43,873 nucleotides of DNA from a virus. The first letter of the stretch is position 1, and the number at the start of each line of letters is the position of its first letter. Location of the stretch: positions 1 through 43,873 of IMG/VR virus record IMGVR_UViG_3300046809_000438. One strand, 5' to 3'. Under the pieces are notes generated by a model. The model made no database searches, was not told where the DNA came from, and saw only the letters and a list, made by a program, of their open reading frames with translations. Shown here in pieces: positions 13,329 to 20,750 of the stretch. Made by a program: the position numbers and the translations under genes.

Positions 13329-13714
13329 GTCGCGCCAAGCCGCTGACCAAGGCCCAGCAAAAGGCCCTCGACCAGAAAGCCAAGGACGAGCAGAACGCCC
13401 GCAAGGAGGCTCAGCGCCGCCGCGAGAAAGCCCTGGGCATCGAGCGTAAGGAGCTGGCCCTGTCGACCCGCGAGCTGGACATGGTGCGCTTTGGCTGCCT
13501 GGTGCGCGGCGGCCTGGCTGAGCCCTACAGTCTCAACGAATACCTCAGTACGCTGATCCGCCGGGATTATGCGCAGCTGCAGGAACAACTGCAGGCCGTC
13601 CAGGGCCAGACCTGCGAGCAGTGCCACCAGCCGTTGCCGCAAGGCTGCGGCGGCGAGCATCCGGGGTATGCCACCTGCTGGTTTACGCGGGGTCCGGCCT
13701 CGCTATTGCTGTGA
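13325..13714 (+). CDS. Coiled-coil / RHH-like protein with cysteine tail
   Basis: 129 residues. A highly basic charged coil (residues 1-45), then LALSTRELDMVRFGCLVRGG and SLNEYLSTLIRRDYAQLQEQL, which look like an RHH-type strand-helix-helix. The C-terminus has CEQCHQPLP...C...C, a likely zinc knuckle. Possibly DNA binding. It is the last gene before the late promoter, and its stop lies in the GTGACTGGTCAC palindrome. Confidence 0.7.
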   Translation: MSRAKPLTKAQQKALDQKAKDEQNARKEAQRRREKALGIERKELALSTRELDMVRFGCLVRGGLAEPYSLNEYLSTLIRRDYAQLQEQLQAVQGQTCEQCHQPLPQGCGGEHPGYATCWFTRGPASLLL

Positions 13715-13722
13715 CTGGTCAC
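13711..13722. promoter_or_regulatory. GTGA-N4-TCAC palindrome (site 6)
   Basis: GTGACTGGTCAC, perfect outer arms, contains the stop codon of the preceding gene and lies 52 bases before the late promoter -35. Confidence 0.5.
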
Positions 13723-13742
13723 AACAGCGTGCATTGAGTGAA

Positions 13743-13802
13743 ATACAAAAATATTTGAAATATACAAAACGGTTTGACAGTTCTGGCCGCTTTCCTTATC
13801 TT
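13743..13802 (+). promoter_or_regulatory. Late promoter (lambda pR'-like)
   Basis: TTGACA (13774-13779), 17-base spacer, TATCTT (13797-13802): the best sigma70 match in the window. Upstream lie a degenerate operator (ATACAA at 13743) and AAAACGGTTTGA (13766-13777), which runs into the -35. Two terminators follow within 175 bases and no gene starts before 13994, so transcripts should stop early unless Q acts. Confidence 0.75.
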
Positions 13803-13900
13803 TTGTTCTAGCGTGGTGATTGACGCGCCACCGCTGACCCTATCAGGCCACCCCCGCCCGGCCATTTTTTTGATGTAACCCCGGCCCCAGCCTGCCGGGT

Positions 13901-13927
13901 GCTGAATGCCCCGATTCAGCGCTCTTT
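13901..13927 (+). terminator. Late leader terminator 1
   Basis: GCTGAAT (13901-13907) pairs with ATTCAGC (13914-13920), followed by GCTCTTTTTA. Lies about 95 bases after the predicted late start. Confidence 0.7.
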
Positions 13928-13949
13928 TTATTTCGCCTCACACTTTTTT

Positions 13950-13976
13950 ACCCGGCCGCCCCGCCGGGTTTTTTTT
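13950..13976 (+). terminator. Late leader terminator 2
   Basis: ACCCGGC (13950-13956) with GCCGGGT (13963-13969) and eight T. Strong. The holin ribosome site (CTGGAG) comes directly after. Confidence 0.9.
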
Positions 13977-13993
13977 CGTCTGGAGTTTTTAGC

Positions 13994-14212
13994 ATGTCGA
14001 GAGCCCTGGAACTGGCGAAGGACGCGACCCAAGCCGCCCCGCCGGTGTATGTCGCGGCGCAAACGCTGTTTTTCGGGCTGCCGCTGAGTGGCTGGGCGTC
14101 CCTGCTGGCCATCGTCTACACGGCGTTGATCATCCTCAACCATATCCGCAAGCAGTGGCTGCCCTGGCTGGTGTCGAAGCCGTGGACGCGCTCGCAGTGG
14201 TGGAAGGGTTGA
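13994..14212 (+). CDS. Holin
   Basis: 72 residues with CTGGAG before the ATG. One or two hydrophobic helices (YVAAQTLFFGLPLSG and WASLLAIVYTALIILNHI) then a basic aromatic tail (RKQWLPWLVSKPWTRSQWW). First late gene, directly before an SAR endolysin, which marks it as a holin or pinholin. The sequence resembles small holins of Pseudomonas phages. Confidence 0.8.
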   Translation: MSRALELAKDATQAAPPVYVAAQTLFFGLPLSGWASLLAIVYTALIILNHIRKQWLPWLVSKPWTRSQWWKG

Positions 14213-14700
14213 AGCTGCCGCGAGGGCTGGTGATCCCGCTGGCCGGTTCGGCCTTGGCCATTGCGGGCAGCCTGGCGCATTACTTCGAGGGGACGCGTTA
14301 TGCCGCGTACCAGGATGTCGGCGGGGTCTGGACTGTCTGCGACGGCCATACCGGGCCGGACGTGACGCCGGGGCTGGTGGCGACGGAGGCGCAGTGCGAA
14401 GCCTACCGCCAGGCCGATTTGGCGGTGGCTAACCGCGCGGTCAAGCGCCTGATCACCCCGCCGCTGTCGCCGGCCTGTGAAGGGGCCTTGACCGACTTCA
14501 CCCTGAATAACGGCGGCGGCACGCTGGCCAAGTCGTCGATCCGCACCAAGTTCAACGCCGGTGACTACGCCGGCGGCGCGGCCGCTATTTCCCTGTACCA
14601 CTACGCCGGCGGCCGTGACTGCCGGCTGAGCACGTCCAGTTGTACCGGGATCGTGGTTCGGCGCTCGGTCGAGCGCTGGTTATGTGAGTTGAACCTATGA
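14209..14700 (+). CDS. SAR endolysin (GH24 lysozyme)
   Basis: 163 residues if started at TTG 14209 (overlapping the holin stop). GTG at 14200 or 14230 are alternatives, and 14230 has GAGGG nearby. The first 25 residues (LVIPLAGSALAIAGSLAHY) form a weakly hydrophobic signal-anchor-release helix. The catalytic triad E27-x8-D36-x5-T42 (FEGTRYAAYQDVGGVWT) is that of the P21/P22-type lysozymes. Cysteines in VWTVCDGH and later fit disulphide control. It would be exported by Sec, held at the membrane and released upon depolarisation by the holin. Confidence 0.9.
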   Translation: MKLPRGLVIPLAGSALAIAGSLAHYFEGTRYAAYQDVGGVWTVCDGHTGPDVTPGLVATEAQCEAYRQADLAVANRAVKRLITPPLSPACEGALTDFTLNNGGGTLAKSSIRTKFNAGDYAGGAAAISLYHYAGGRDCRLSTSSCTGIVVRRSVERWLCELNL

Positions 14701-15233
14701 ACCTTTCCACCCTCTGGGCGTTCTTCTGCGCCCTGTTCCGTCCTAAAGGAGCTATCAATTTGGCACTTAATGATCTTGCCGACCCGGGCGCCGCTGCCGG
14801 CGTGGTTTCCGCTGCTGCGCCTGTTTCTGTCGGTGTTGCTGCTGCTGACGTTGCTGCCGTCGCCGCGCCTAGCGTTGCCGTCGCTGGCAATGATTCTACT
14901 GCGCTTGTTCAGACACTCACCGCCCTTGGCGTTGCTGTTGATCCGGTCGACCCGACTGCTGCTGTCGCGCTGGATGCCTTTGTTGCGCCGCTTGCCGCTG
15001 GACCAGCTGTTGCGCTGGTCGCTGCGCCCGCTCTGGCTACGCTGGATCCTGACGACGAGGCCGAAGACCGCGCCGAGCTGGAAAACCTGGGCACGCTGGT
15101 CGGGGGTGCGGATCTGTTCGTGACCTCGCTGAAAAACCTGGTGTCGTTCGCCCTGGAGCTGGGGCACGACTTCGACACCGCGTTCGACGCCGCGGCCGCC
15201 CGCGTCAAAGCCATGATGACGGCGCAGCAATGA
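14697..15233 (+). CDS. Ala/Val-rich lysis-cassette protein
   Basis: 178 residues from the ATG coupled to the endolysin stop. An internal TTG at 14760 has a much better ribosome site (AAAGGAG) and would give 157 residues (MALNDLADPG). The long form adds a hydrophobic start (LSTLWAFFCALFR). Middle: a low-complexity Ala/Val/Pro stretch. C-terminus: an acidic helix (DPDDEAEDRAELENLGTL) and a globular helical end. Between endolysin and Rz. Function unknown; dual-start products are possible. Confidence 0.65.
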   Translation: MNLSTLWAFFCALFRPKGAINLALNDLADPGAAAGVVSAAAPVSVGVAAADVAAVAAPSVAVAGNDSTALVQTLTALGVAVDPVDPTAAVALDAFVAPLAAGPAVALVAAPALATLDPDDEAEDRAELENLGTLVGGADLFVTSLKNLVSFALELGHDFDTAFDAAAARVKAMMTAQQ

Positions 15234-15631
15234 AAACGGCCCTCGCGCTCGTTCTGTGCGTCCTGGTGCTGCTCGGCGGCGTGTCCTACATCGAGTGGCA
15301 GTTGCACACAGCAGAGAGCGCGGCGGCCACGGCGAACACTGAGTTAAAGGCAGCAAAGGAGGCGAATCAATCTCAGGCCCTGGCCCTGGCGACCCTGAAA
15401 GCCGACCGCGCTGCCGACCAACAGCAACTGGCCGCGCTGGCTGATCAGCTGACGTTGATCGAGGCGCAGCGCAATACCGCGCGAAGTACCTTCGCCCAGG
15501 TGGTGGTGCATGCAACGCCCGCTGATAAAGACTTGCTTAATCGCAAGTTGCCTGCTGCTACTTTGCAGCTGTTCCCGCGATCAACCGTCACCGTTGATCC
15601 AAACGCAAGTAATCCGCCTGTCCATCCCTGA
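15230..15631 (+). CDS. Inner-membrane spanin (Rz-like)
   Basis: 133 residues. N-terminal transmembrane helix (ALALVLCVLVLLGGVSYIEW) and a long periplasmic coiled coil (residues 30-90), the i-spanin layout. A lipoprotein reading frame starts inside its 3' end in another frame. Together they fuse inner and outer membranes at the end of lysis. Confidence 0.85.
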   Translation: MKTALALVLCVLVLLGGVSYIEWQLHTAESAAATANTELKAAKEANQSQALALATLKADRAADQQQLAALADQLTLIEAQRNTARSTFAQVVVHATPADKDLLNRKLPAATLQLFPRSTVTVDPNASNPPVHP

Positions 15632-15785
15632 CGCGATGCTCACGCCTTGCGCCATGACCGGGATGGACGGCGACACCGTTGCCGACCTGGTGAACTACGC
15701 CATCGATCAAAACGCCGCCATAGCCTGTTATCAGGCCAAGCAAAATCAGGTGCGCGCGAAAGTGGCCAATCAGCCCGCCGGTTAA
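15510..15785 (+). CDS. Outer-membrane spanin (Rz1-like lipoprotein)
   Basis: 91 residues. MQRPLIKTCLIASCLLLLCS then C21 is a lipoprotein signal. A proline appears soon after (SRDQPSPLI), as in o-spanins. It starts 122 bases inside Rz in a different frame, the classical overlapped arrangement, and then extends beyond it. Confidence 0.85.
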   Translation: MQRPLIKTCLIASCLLLLCSCSRDQPSPLIQTQVIRLSIPDAMLTPCAMTGMDGDTVADLVNYAIDQNAAIACYQAKQNQVRAKVANQPAG

Positions 15786-15802
15786 TGAGTTGGAAAAAGC
15801 CC

Positions 15803-16477
15803 ATGTCTGATGCTTTTAATATTTCGATACGATCCAATATCAAGGAAATCAGTAAAAGCCTCTCAGACATGGCATTCAAACAAATTGCTTTTGCTACAAC
15901 TAAGGCCCTGACCGAGTTAGCAAAAGAAGTACAAGCCGATGAGAGTGACAACATCGCGCATACATTCAAGAAGCCCAAGGCCTTTACCAAAAATGCCGTG
16001 GGCATGCGTGGGGCACGGAAGGATAACTTGACCGCGCTGGTGTTCGTGCGGCCCATCGCCGCGCGTTACCTCGACCCGTATGAAACGGGCGGCGATCACG
16101 TCCTGCCAGGTTCCAGCCAGGCCATTCTCAACCCCAAGGACATTAGGCTAAACGCCAATGGCCAGTTGCCGCGCGGGGTGCTGGAACGGCTCAAGGCGCG
16201 CCCGGATATCTTTATTGGTCCGGTGCAGACCAAGGCCGGCCCGGTCAATGGGGTGTGGCAGCGCATCCCGGCCGCCAAGACCGGCGCGCAACTACGGCGC
16301 CGAGCCGCGGCCGGCGTGAAAGCCGTCGGCCACCTCAAGTTGCTGATTCGTTTCGGTGATGCCCTGCCCGTGAATAAGCGGCTCAACTATCGCAGTCGGG
16401 CAAAAAGTTTGGTGGATCGTCGGTTTGATGCGGCATTCGCCAAGGCCATGGCTGAGGCGCTGGCTACTGCGAGGTGA
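15803..16477 (+). CDS. Putative minor tail / virion assembly protein (gpZ-like)
   Basis: 224 residues from ATG 15803 (GGAAAAAG upstream). ATG 15785 is an alternative coupled to the Rz1 stop. The order of features, an N-terminal helix pair (KEISKSLSDMAFKQIAFATT), a basic middle, strands, and a C-terminal helix with basic residues, recalls lambda gpZ-type tail completion proteins. The first 60 codons are more AT-rich than the rest. Location between spanins and terminase is unusual for a tail gene, so the call is tentative. Confidence 0.5.
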   Translation: MSDAFNISIRSNIKEISKSLSDMAFKQIAFATTKALTELAKEVQADESDNIAHTFKKPKAFTKNAVGMRGARKDNLTALVFVRPIAARYLDPYETGGDHVLPGSSQAILNPKDIRLNANGQLPRGVLERLKARPDIFIGPVQTKAGPVNGVWQRIPAAKTGAQLRRRAAAGVKAVGHLKLLIRFGDALPVNKRLNYRSRAKSLVDRRFDAAFAKAMAEALATAR

Positions 16478-16481
16478 GTCA

Positions 16482-16697
16482 ATGTTTGTTCTAGTCCTGA
16501 TGCTGTTGTTTATGGCCGCCGTGCCAATATTTGTTATTGGCGTGCCGTTGTTAGTTGTTGGTGTTTGGTTTGTTTCTGAATTGGTAGTTAAAGCCGCTGG
16601 CCTGTTCCTGAATATCTATGAGTGGGTGCTCGGGGTTCTGGCTGTCCTTATCGCCGAATTAATCGGCGCCATTGAAATAAGACCCTATAAAGGTTAA
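16482..16697 (+). CDS. Small hydrophobic membrane protein
   Basis: 71 residues, almost entirely hydrophobic, with two or three transmembrane helices (FVLVLMLLFMAAVPIFVIG, LVVGVWFVSELVVKAAG, LGVLAVLIAELIGAI). GAGGTGAG before the ATG. Codon use is AT-shifted like the start of the previous gene. Possibly a second holin-like or exclusion protein; not proven. Confidence 0.65.
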   Translation: MFVLVLMLLFMAAVPIFVIGVPLLVVGVWFVSELVVKAAGLFLNIYEWVLGVLAVLIAELIGAIEIRPYKG

Positions 16698-16701
16698 TAC
16701 G

Positions 16702-17340
16702 ATGCACACTTTCTTATTGTTTATGGTGGGGGTGATGTGCTTGTGCGCAGTTATCACCATTGTTTCGTTGGCCATTGATGAAAACCTAACACCGGTCGGC
16801 AAGACGTTTTCCAGTGGGTTTGTCGGTTGTTGCGCGGTCGTCCTGGTGCTGCTGGTGATGCGCGCGGATCCCGCAACGATTGCGGCGGTGTCAGGCGTGG
16901 CCATGGTGCAGCACTTTGAGCATCTGCCGACGTTTGAGTCCGGTTCGGTCGCGCTGCCAGATGAGGTGATCGAGGCGCCGCGTGCGGTCAGTGCGGCTCC
17001 GGCTGTTGCTGCTGCGCCTGTCGCGGCCGCTGCGCCGGTGATGGTGGCGCAGGCGCCGGCGTCCGACTCGACCAAGGACATGCTGCTCGGCGGTGCGCTG
17101 GGTTACATGCTCGGTTCATCTGGTCGCCAGTCGGCCGCGCCGGCGGTGCAGTCCGTGACGAGTCACACGACGGTGATTCATAACGCACCCACTGCTGCGC
17201 CATCCGCGCCGACGCCGCCACCGGTGGCCGTCACGCCACGGCCAGCACCTGCGCCGAAACCGGCGGCAGTGGCCAGCGCGCCACGGCCGGCGCCGTCGTC
17301 CTTTCGTTCCACGTTCTCGATGACGCGCAGCCGTCGCTGA
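16702..17340 (+). CDS. Membrane protein with Pro/Ala-rich tail
   Basis: 212 residues. Two N-terminal transmembrane helices (FLLFMVGVMCLCAVITIVSL and SGFVGCCAVVLVLLVMRA), then long Ala/Pro/Val-rich linkers around a short GGALGYMLGSSGR segment, and a basic C-terminus. Spacing of 4 bases to the previous gene suggests co-expression. No family recognised. Confidence 0.65.
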   Translation: MHTFLLFMVGVMCLCAVITIVSLAIDENLTPVGKTFSSGFVGCCAVVLVLLVMRADPATIAAVSGVAMVQHFEHLPTFESGSVALPDEVIEAPRAVSAAPAVAAAPVAAAAPVMVAQAPASDSTKDMLLGGALGYMLGSSGRQSAAPAVQSVTSHTTVIHNAPTAAPSAPTPPPVAVTPRPAPAPKPAAVASAPRPAPSSFRSTFSMTRSRR

Positions 17341-17723
17341 TCGCGTAGCCATTCAACTGTGAGGTGGTCGCCATGATCAAGTAGATGAACGCTTTTCCTG
17401 AGTCACGGGCGCAAGTGACCGTTTACATGCCCCACCCGTAAAACGAGGGCAGCGCTGGCCTGGCGGTGTGACTGAATACCAGGCTCGGAGTGCGTCAGCC
17501 AGCCAGCTGACCCCGACAGCGACCGCGAAGGTCACAAGGACGGCCAGTGGCACGGCGCCGGATAACGTCACCGGCACGCTCGGGAGGGCCTGACGGGGTG
17601 GGTAGGAGGGCCATAGGCACCCCCCCCTTGTTTGGGTCCCTCCTGGGTCCTTTTGCAGCGTGGGCATTGCGCGCCGCGCTGCGGCCCCAGCTAAAAGTTT
17701 TGAAATTTGGGTAACAGTCGAAA
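17341..17723. other. Non-coding gap before terS; candidate cos region
   Basis: About 380 bases without a convincing gene. Lambda-type phages carry cos just before the small terminase gene. Here AGGAGGG (17604-17610) and CCCTCCT (17638-17644) frame a GC-rich core with eight C in a row, a plausible nicking-site dyad. A start-stop minigene (ATG ATC AAG TAG, 17373-17384) and an 18-codon frame (17385-17441) also occur. The exact cut site cannot be read from sequence. Confidence 0.35.
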
Positions 17724-17984
17724 ATGGCCGTAGTCAATCAAGCGGAATTTGCTCGGCTGATGGACGTTTCGCGGAAAACGGTCACGGTCTGGAAAGGCCG
17801 CAATTTACTGGTGTTGCAGGGCGATTTGATCGACGTCGAAGCGTCGAAAAAGATCCTGAAAAAATACCGCCGCGAAGGCCTCGAAACTGTTACCTCAAAA
17901 ACCGCCGGCGTCGGCAAAAAACCGCCGGCAGGTAACAAGCCAGGTAACACGAAAAAGGCGCCGGCAGGTAACAGTCAGGTAACG
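17710..17984. repeat. GGTAAC repeat cluster (candidate TerS-binding sites)
   Basis: GGTAAC occurs at 17710, 17931, 17943, 17967 and 17978, and inverted at 17889-17894. The longer GGTAACAGT is present at 17710, 17967 and inverted at 17886. The cluster straddles the terS start, where cosB R-sites lie in lambda. Confidence 0.55.
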
Positions 17985-18371
17985 CCCCGGGCGCCGAGAA
18001 AACGGCCGCCACCGGAACCCGGCACGCTGGAGTTTGAGGCCGAGGTCGAGCTGGATCGGCGCGGCGCGAATCTAACCCTTAACGAAGCGCGGCGGGTCAA
18101 AGAGAACTACCTGGCCCTGCTGCGCGAATTGGAATACCAGGAGCGCACCGGCTCGCTGGTCGACCTGGACCTGGTCAAGCGCGTCCTGTTTGAGGAACAC
18201 CGATCCCAGCGTGATGCCTGGCAGAACTGGCCGGCCCGTGTGGGGCCGCTGGTGGCGGCCGTCCTTGGGCTGGAAGCCGATAGAGTCGTAGGGATCCTAA
18301 ACGAGCATGTCCACAAACACCTCGTCCAGCTCGGAGAGCCTGAACTCGACCTTAGCGCTGAGCAAAACTGA
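17724..18371 (+). CDS. Terminase small subunit (Nu1-like)
   Basis: 215 residues. An N-terminal winged-HTH of the Nu1 type (NQAEFARLMDVSRKTVTVWK, then a GDLIDVEAS strand) binds cos DNA. A repetitive linker follows (AGNKPGNTKKAPAGN), then a C-terminal helical part (NEARRVKENYLALLRELEYQ...AWQNWPARVG) for contact with the large subunit. The linker is encoded by the GGTAAC repeats, so DNA sites and protein linker coincide. Overlaps terL by 65 bases. Confidence 0.9.
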   Translation: MAVVNQAEFARLMDVSRKTVTVWKGRNLLVLQGDLIDVEASKKILKKYRREGLETVTSKTAGVGKKPPAGNKPGNTKKAPAGNSQVTPRAPRKRPPPEPGTLEFEAEVELDRRGANLTLNEARRVKENYLALLRELEYQERTGSLVDLDLVKRVLFEEHRSQRDAWQNWPARVGPLVAAVLGLEADRVVGILNEHVHKHLVQLGEPELDLSAEQN

Positions 18372-20427
18372 TCAACTACGTTCGGCCATTCGCCGGGGGT
18401 GGACGCCGCCGCCGCGTATCAGCGTGCCCGACTGGGCCGACCGTTTTCGGGTGCTGGCCAAGGAGGCCGGCAGCACCTCGGGCAAATGGTCGACGGCGAC
18501 GGTCGAGGTCGCACGCGGACCGATGTTGGCCGTGACCGAGGCCGGCGTGCGCACCATCACCGCGATGGTCAGCACCCAGCTATTGAAAACCGCCCTGCTG
18601 GAGAACATCACCGGCTTTTTCGCGCACCTGGACCCGTGCCCGATCCTGTTGATTCAGCCCAAGGAAGCGGCCGCCGAGCAGTTTTCCAAAGAGCGTATTT
18701 CGCCCCTGATCCGCGTGACCCCGGTCCTGCGCGCGATCATGGGCAGCAAAGGCAAGTCCCGCTCCGGCGACGAAACTTTGCTCTACAAGGCCTTCCCCGG
18801 TGGCTTTCTGGCCCTGGCCGGCGCCGGTAGCCCCGATAACCTGGCGCGCCGGCCGATCCGGGTCGTGCTGTTCGACGAGGTCGACAAGTACCCGATCACC
18901 CGAGAGGGCGAGCCGATCCCTATCGCCGAGGAACGCATGGCGACCTTCGGCGCTAACTCGCTGTCGGTGCGCGTGTGTTCGCCGACCGTGCAGGACGAAA
19001 GCCGGATCGAGGCCAGCTATCTGGATTCGGACCAGCGCCGGGCGTCGATGGAATGCCCGCACTGTCGTCACCGCCAGTTCCCCGATTTCGTCAAGCATGT
19101 GATGTGGGACAAGAAGGGCGAGACCCACCTAACCCGCACCGCGCGGCTGTACTGCGAAAGTTGCGGGGTCGGCTGGGCGGAGGGCGACCGCCTGCTGGCC
19201 CTGAACACGGTGCGCTGGCACCAGACCCGGCCGTTTGACTGCTGCGAGCAGCACCACCGGCCGCTGGAAATGTACGACCAGTTCCGGATCACCGAGGGCC
19301 TGGCGGCGCTGGATCGGGTCTGGTCCTGGAGTCAAAGCGACCGCCACGCGGTGTACCTGGCCAAGTGTCCGACCTGCGGGGATCTGCCGGTCAGTAATGA
19401 ACACGCCGGCTTCCAGGCTGGGAAATTGTTCAGCCCCTGGCCCAAGGACAGGCCCGCCGATATCGCCCGTAAGTGGATCTCGGCCCAGGGCAACGAGGAA
19501 ATGCTACAGGTCTGGTACAACACGCAAATGGGCCTGCCGTATCGCAAACACGCCGGCAAAGAGATCCGGGTGGAAGCCCTGATCAGCCGTTGTGAGCTGT
19601 GGTCGGCCGAAGTGCCGGACGGGGTGGCGATCATCACCTATGGCGTCGATATTCAGGATTACCGGGTGGAGGTCGAGACGATTGGCTGGGGCCTGAATGA
19701 AGAATCTTGGTCGATTGACTACAGCGTGATCGAGGGCGAGTTTTCAGAGCCCGACACCCAAGCCCGCCTGGACGCGCATTTAAAACGCCTGTGGTATCGC
19801 GGTGACGGTCGAGCGTTCGCGGGCAAGGCCGCGTGCATCGACTCCGGCGGTCACCACACGCAGGCGGTGTATGCCTTCTGCAAGGCGCGGATCAGCCGCC
19901 GGGTCTGGGCGATCAAGGGCGAATCGGCGCAGAACGGCCAACGCAACCCGGTCTGGCCGGTGAAGAAACCCAACGCGCGGAACAAGGCGGCGTATCGACC
20001 GGTGATGATCGGCGTTAACTCGGCCAAGGACAGCGTGGCCGGGCGCCTGCAAAAAGACACGCCAGGCCCCGGCTACATGCACTACCCGACCAGCCGCGAC
20101 CTCGGCTATTTCGAGCAGTTGACCGCCGAGCGGTCGGTGGTCAAGTTCAAGTCGGGCCACAAGTACCGGGTGTGGGAAGTTCGCCCAGGGCGGGCTAACG
20201 AGGCGCTGGACTGCCGAGTGTATGGTTACGCGGCACTACAAGGCCTGTTGCACATGGGGCTAAAACTCAATGCCGAGGCCATGGCCCTGGCCAAGACCAT
20301 TGGCCCGACCGTGGCGCGTCCCGTGCCACCAGAAGCGCTAGCGGCCGGGGTGTTGATCGAGCACAGCGCGCCGGTGGTTGTCACCGCGCCCGAACCACCA
20401 CCGAAAAAGCGCCGGCGCTTGGCGTGA
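18307..20427 (+). CDS. Terminase large subunit (lambda gpA family)
   Basis: 706 residues, usual for the gpA family (PF05876). N-terminal ATPase with a Walker A-like STQLLKTA (89-96), adenine-side LLIQPKEAAAEQF, and Walker B VVLFDE (186-191). Zinc-like cysteines (CPHCRHR, CESCG, CPTCGD) are typical of the family. The C-terminal nuclease region includes YGVDIQDYR and IDSGGHHTQAV. Pairs with the Nu1-like subunit for cos cutting and packaging. The stop lies in the GTGACCGGTCAC palindrome. ATG 18307 chosen; it overlaps terS as A overlaps Nu1 in lambda. Confidence 0.95.
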   Translation: MSTNTSSSSESLNSTLALSKTDQLRSAIRRGWTPPPRISVPDWADRFRVLAKEAGSTSGKWSTATVEVARGPMLAVTEAGVRTITAMVSTQLLKTALLENITGFFAHLDPCPILLIQPKEAAAEQFSKERISPLIRVTPVLRAIMGSKGKSRSGDETLLYKAFPGGFLALAGAGSPDNLARRPIRVVLFDEVDKYPITREGEPIPIAEERMATFGANSLSVRVCSPTVQDESRIEASYLDSDQRRASMECPHCRHRQFPDFVKHVMWDKKGETHLTRTARLYCESCGVGWAEGDRLLALNTVRWHQTRPFDCCEQHHRPLEMYDQFRITEGLAALDRVWSWSQSDRHAVYLAKCPTCGDLPVSNEHAGFQAGKLFSPWPKDRPADIARKWISAQGNEEMLQVWYNTQMGLPYRKHAGKEIRVEALISRCELWSAEVPDGVAIITYGVDIQDYRVEVETIGWGLNEESWSIDYSVIEGEFSEPDTQARLDAHLKRLWYRGDGRAFAGKAACIDSGGHHTQAVYAFCKARISRRVWAIKGESAQNGQRNPVWPVKKPNARNKAAYRPVMIGVNSAKDSVAGRLQKDTPGPGYMHYPTSRDLGYFEQLTAERSVVKFKSGHKYRVWEVRPGRANEALDCRVYGYAALQGLLHMGLKLNAEAMALAKTIGPTVARPVPPEALAAGVLIEHSAPVVVTAPEPPPKKRRRLA

Positions 20428-20435
20428 CCGGTCAC
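20424..20435. promoter_or_regulatory. GTGA-N4-TCAC palindrome (site 7)
   Basis: GTGACCGGTCAC, extended to 14 bp with flanking C and G, contains the terL stop. Identical to the site at 4246-4257. Confidence 0.5.
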
Positions 20436-20442
20436 GAAACCT

Positions 20443-20466
20443 AACCCCGCCGCGTGCGGGGTTTTT
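20443..20466 (+). terminator. Terminator inside the late operon (after terL)
   Basis: AACCCCGC (20443-20450) with GCGGGGTT (20456-20463) and a run of five T. The next gene's GGGGG ribosome site follows directly, so this stop must be passed for head genes to be made. Confidence 0.85.
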
Positions 20467-20480
20467 ATTTGGGGGCACTT

Positions 20481-20750
20481 ATGCGCCGTACTTCTCAACC
20501 GGCGGTCAGCCTGCTGGCCGGCCGTCCCGTACTCCAGCTACAAAGCGACTTGGCGGCCGCGCAAACGGCCTATGTCGAGTTATCGAGCGGTTCCAAGGTG
20601 GTCAGTGCGTCCTATGCTCAGGGCGCCGGTAGCCGCACGGTCAGCTATACCCCGGCCGACATGGGCGCGCTGCAAATCCTGATCCGCTCGTTGCAGCAAC
20701 AGTTGGGTATTGTCCAGCGCGCCCGTGCCCCGATCAGGCCGGCATTCTGA
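20481..20750 (+). CDS. Head-tail joining protein gpW-like
   Basis: 89 residues, ATG 20481 with GGGGG before it. LQSDLAAAQTAYVELSSGSK, SRTVSYTPADMGALQILIRS and LQQQLG match the gpW fold and its YTxADxxxLxxxIxxLxxxL signature. It plugs the head and joins it to the tail. ATG of the portal gene overlaps its stop, the same order W-B as lambda. Confidence 0.9.
   Translation: MRRTSQPAVSLLAGRPVLQLQSDLAAAQTAYVELSSGSKVVSASYAQGAGSRTVSYTPADMGALQILIRSLQQQLGIVQRARAPIRPAF

Noticed and set aside
13774-13802. Late promoter as a Mu-type C-activated promoter
   Set aside because: It has a good -35 and -10 and downstream terminators, which fits lambda-type Q control better. Mu late promoters lack a good -35.
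17377-17667. Minus-strand 96-codon frame with a hydrophobic stretch before terS
   Set aside because: Opposite to the late operon, no clear ribosome site, overlaps the candidate cos region. Could be real, but support is too weak.
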